NCBI GenBank assembly: GCA_050693875.1
Contig: JBOGWP010000082.1
Location: forward strand, 1-16,464
DNA from: JBOGWP01 sp050693875
GTDB lineage: Bacteria; Actinomycetota; CADDZG01; JAHWKV01; JBOGWP01
DNA: 16,464 nucleotides
Direction of reading: 5' to 3'
Below, one piece after another: positions 14,804-16,464 of the stretch. Each line of letters opens with the position of its first letter. The first letter of the stretch is position 1. Made by a program: the position numbers and the translations under genes. The notes under the pieces were generated by a model. It was not told where the DNA came from. It did no database searches and worked only from the letters and a program-made list of their open reading frames with translations.

Positions 14804-15331
14804 ATGGAATGGATCCTGCTCGTCTACCGGGTGCCCGTAGAGCCCAGCCGTCATCGGGTGGCCGTGTGGCGCCACCTGCGGCGCATCGGGGCCGTCTCCC
14901 TCCAGGGCGCGATCGCCGGCCTGCCGGCCGGCGAGGACAACCTTGCCGCCCTGCGCCAGACCGCCGCGATCGTGGAGGGCGCGGGCGGTGAGTTCTTCCT
15001 TCTCGCCGCCCGAGGACTCGACGAGGTCACGCGGCAACGCCTCGAGGGTCTGTACGGCGATTCGGTCGAGGCCGAGTACCGCGAGTTCCTCGCCGAATGC
15101 GCCAAGTTCGGGGCGGAGCTACGAAAGGAGATCCGGATCAGGAAGTTCACCCAGACAGAGCTCGCCGAGGAGGAGGAGAGCTTCGAGCGTCTGGAACGGT
15201 GGGCCACCGCCCTCGCAGGCAAGGATGCCTTCGGCGCTCCGTCGCGGCCCGAGGCCGAGCGGGCCCTCAAGGAGTGCGCCGCCGAGCTCGACGGCTACGC
15301 CGCCAGGGTGTACGAGGCAAACGCGGAGTAG
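14804..15331 (+). CDS. chrB: ChrB N-terminal domain protein (putative regulator)
   Basis: Predicted 175-residue soluble protein. The start ILLVYRVPVEPSRHRVAVWRHLRRIGAVSLQ (residues 4-34) is characteristic of the N-terminal domain of ChrB, the chromate-responsive regulator of chromate efflux genes. In known full-length ChrB a separate C-terminal domain follows; here the protein ends after the N-terminal domain plus a Glu-rich helical tail (about 117-175), so it is a single-domain version. The ATG at 14804 is favoured because it gives the family's normal N-terminus; the absence of a ribosome binding site fits a leaderless mRNA. The gene is followed after 3 bases by an antiporter-family gene, not by the chromate transporter chrA. 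A role as a metal- or oxyanion-linked regulator is inferred from the family; the effector is unknown. Confidence 0.82.
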   Translation: MEWILLVYRVPVEPSRHRVAVWRHLRRIGAVSLQGAIAGLPAGEDNLAALRQTAAIVEGAGGEFFLLAARGLDEVTRQRLEGLYGDSVEAEYREFLAECAKFGAELRKEIRIRKFTQTELAEEEESFERLERWATALAGKDAFGAPSRPEAERALKECAAELDGYAARVYEANAE

Positions 15332-15334
15332 CCC

Positions 15335-16279
15335 ATGGACCTTTTGGTCGCGGTCGTCTGGGGCGCCCTCGGCGTCGGACTGCTCGTGTGGGGGGCCGAA
15401 CGGCTGGTCACGGGGGTCCGCGCTCGGGCGACGCTGATCGGCGCATCGGCCCTCGTCATCGGGCTGCTCGCGACCAGCGCCGACGTCGAGAGCACCGCGG
15501 CAGGACTGGCTGCGGCCCACAAGGGGCTCGAGAGCGTGGCGGTGGGAATCAGTCTCGGCTCCGTGGTCTTCCTGGTGACGGTCGCGCTCGGCGTGGCGGC
15601 ACTCCTCTTTCCCTTCTCCGTCCGGACGCCGAGCTACTTCCTTCTGGCGATGGCCGGCTCCGCCGGCGCGGCCGGCCTGGTGTTGCTCGATGGGCGTCTG
15701 GGGCGCGTCGAAGCCGCCTTCCTCGTGGCGCTGTTCGCCGGACTGCTCGTCGGCACCCGCCGCCATCTGCCGGGGATGGGAGAACCCGTCGAGGGCACCA
15801 ACGCGGAGCCGGCGGGCTCGACGCTCGTCAGGACGAGGACCCGATTCGTCCTGACCGTCGGCACCTCGCTGCTCATGATGGCCATCGGAGCGGAGCTGCT
15901 CGCGGAGGGCGCCCACCGGGCCGTGGCGGCCTCGCACCAGTCCGAGACGTTCATCGGCATGGTCGTGGTCGCGGTCGCGTTGTCGCTCGAGGAGGGGCTC
16001 CTGGAGGTTCTTCCGACCTACCGGGGCGTCCCGGAGATCGCGGTGGGCAACGTCATCGGCACGACGGTCTTTCTGCTCACCGCGTCGCTGGGCGTCGTCG
16101 GGGTGGTCCATCCCCTGCGCGTGCGTCCCGAGGTCGTCACGTTCCACGTCCCGGCGATGCTCGGCGCGGTTGCGCTGTGCACCTGGGCCCTCACCCGCAA
16201 CCGCACGGGGCGGCGGGAGGGCGCCGTGCTCGTCGCTTACTACGTTGCCTACCTCATTGCGTCGGCGGTGCTCGCCTGA
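15335..16279 (+). CDS. Divergent Ca2+:cation antiporter (CaCA) family membrane protein
   Basis: Predicted 314-residue membrane protein with about ten hydrophobic segments and the internal two-fold repeat of sodium/calcium exchangers. The first alpha-repeat (about 40-88, LLATSADVES then LESVAVGISLGSVVFLVTVALG) and the second (about 208-253, ALSLEEGLLE then VPEIAVGNVIGTTVFLLTASLG) align with the family's GTSxPE...GN(V/I)GSN pattern. The ion-binding GTSxPE is altered: ATSADVE (46-52), with V at the Glu position and acidic residues on either side, and ALSLEE (215-220), with Glu220 kept but Pro replaced by Glu. GTRRHLPGMGE to TRTR (140-170) is a hydrophilic central loop. The ATG has GGAG 6 bases upstream, inside the end of the ChrB-domain gene, so the two are co-transcribed. 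Substrate cannot be read from sequence; the altered motifs suggest that it may not be a plain Na+/Ca2+ exchanger. Confidence 0.85.
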   Translation: MDLLVAVVWGALGVGLLVWGAERLVTGVRARATLIGASALVIGLLATSADVESTAAGLAAAHKGLESVAVGISLGSVVFLVTVALGVAALLFPFSVRTPSYFLLAMAGSAGAAGLVLLDGRLGRVEAAFLVALFAGLLVGTRRHLPGMGEPVEGTNAEPAGSTLVRTRTRFVLTVGTSLLMMAIGAELLAEGAHRAVAASHQSETFIGMVVVAVALSLEEGLLEVLPTYRGVPEIAVGNVIGTTVFLLTASLGVVGVVHPLRVRPEVVTFHVPAMLGAVALCTWALTRNRTGRREGAVLVAYYVAYLIASAVLA

Positions 16280-16281
16280 GG

Positions 16282-16293
16282 GGCGCCGGCGCC
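16282..16293 (+). terminator. GC palindrome after the antiporter gene
   Basis: GGCGCCGGCGCC begins 2 bases after the stop codon at 16279 and is fully self-complementary. It can form only a short stem with a 4-base loop, and no T-run follows, so a terminator role is weakly supported. Confidence 0.25.
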
Positions 16294-16339
16294 TGACGAA
16301 AGACCTGCGGTGAAAAGTCAAGTCCAGCTTTCGAGGAAA

Positions 16340-16368
16340 GGGGCTATCCACTTTGATGGACCTGCCCC
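16340..16368. repeat. Imperfect hairpin between the convergent gene ends
   Basis: GGGGC (16340-16344) pairs with GCCCC (16364-16368), and an inner TCCA (16347-16350) pairs with TGGA (16357-16360) around CTTTGA. It touches the stop codon of the minus-strand partial gene at the right edge. It could serve as that gene's terminator or belong to the end of a mobile element. Confidence 0.3.
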
Positions 16369-16464
16369 TAGATGTTGTGGTCATGCTCCAGCCGAGCGAT
16401 CTTTGGATCCAGAGCGCCGCCCACAATCCTCTTGTAGGGGGTGGGGGCCGTCTCGACGGCCTGC
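16368..16464 (-). CDS. C-terminal end of a gene running off the window (possibly a transposase)
   Basis: Thirty-one codons are visible before a TAG at 16370-16368, reading AVETAPTPYKRIVGG, then ALDPKIARLEHDHNI at the end. The TPYKR segment followed by a charged, Leu-containing tail recalls the C-termini of some integrase-core transposases, which often contain TPYxR. The surrounding 185 bases are less GC-rich than the rest of the window, and a hairpin lies directly downstream. The fragment is too short for a firm assignment and could be a chance open frame. Confidence 0.3.
   Translation of the reverse strand, partial: QAVETAPTPYKRIVGGALDPKIARLEHDHNI

Noticed and set aside
12869..15331. An 820-codon plus-strand frame leading into the ChrB-domain gene
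   Set aside because: Its first part is an out-of-frame reading of the EF-G2 gene; recognisable sequence begins only at the ATG at 14804.
1..16464. CRISPR arrays, tRNA or rRNA genes
   Set aside because: No regularly spaced direct repeats, no tRNA cloverleaf and no conserved rRNA blocks were seen on either strand.

Overview
The window is 16.5 kb of very GC-rich DNA, probably chromosomal and from a deep-branching or poorly described actinobacterium (Actinomycetota). The best taxonomic clue is a three-gene set of the kind that starts phosphatidylinositol mannoside (PIM) synthesis: a CDP-alcohol phosphatidyltransferase, a PatA-like acyltransferase and a PimA-like mannosyltransferase. They come in the order known from mycobacteria, with 4-base start/stop overlaps. 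An EF-G2-type translation GTPase and apparently leaderless promoters agree with this. The evidence does not reach genus level.

Layout. From 12623 leftwards, everything down to 133 is on the minus strand and could be one long transcript: pgsA-like (12036-12623), patA-like (11059-12039), pimA-like (9992-11062), a LemA-family gene with a one-base frame break (9419-9969), two giant genes of no recognised function (1278 aa at 5355-9191 and 1414 aa at 1080-5324), and an HtpX-like M48 membrane protease (133-1035). LemA and HtpX genes are usually direct neighbours. Here 8.1 kb of two unrecognised genes lies between them, which is the most interesting feature of the window. The minus strand beyond htpX (1-120) can fold into three successive stem-loops and may be the edge of a structured RNA, possibly a group II intron.

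On the plus strand, a 36-base divergent promoter region (12624-12659) leads into an EF-G2-like GTPase (12660-14744). Next is a two-gene unit: a protein consisting only of the ChrB N-terminal domain (14804-15331), and 3 bases later a divergent Ca2+:cation antiporter-family membrane protein (15335-16279). A perfect 10-bp inverted repeat (14762-14794) spans the predicted promoter of this pair and is a good candidate operator. The right edge (16368-16464, minus) holds the last 31 codons of a gene that may be a transposase.

How the genes fit together. The pgsA/patA/pimA products should make phosphatidylinositol-type lipid at the inner membrane and then mannosylate and acylate it. LemA and HtpX are membrane proteins linked to envelope quality control. 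The two giant proteins lack signal peptides and obvious membrane helices. They are probably translated together and may form a large cytoplasmic or non-classically exported assembly, but their role is unknown.
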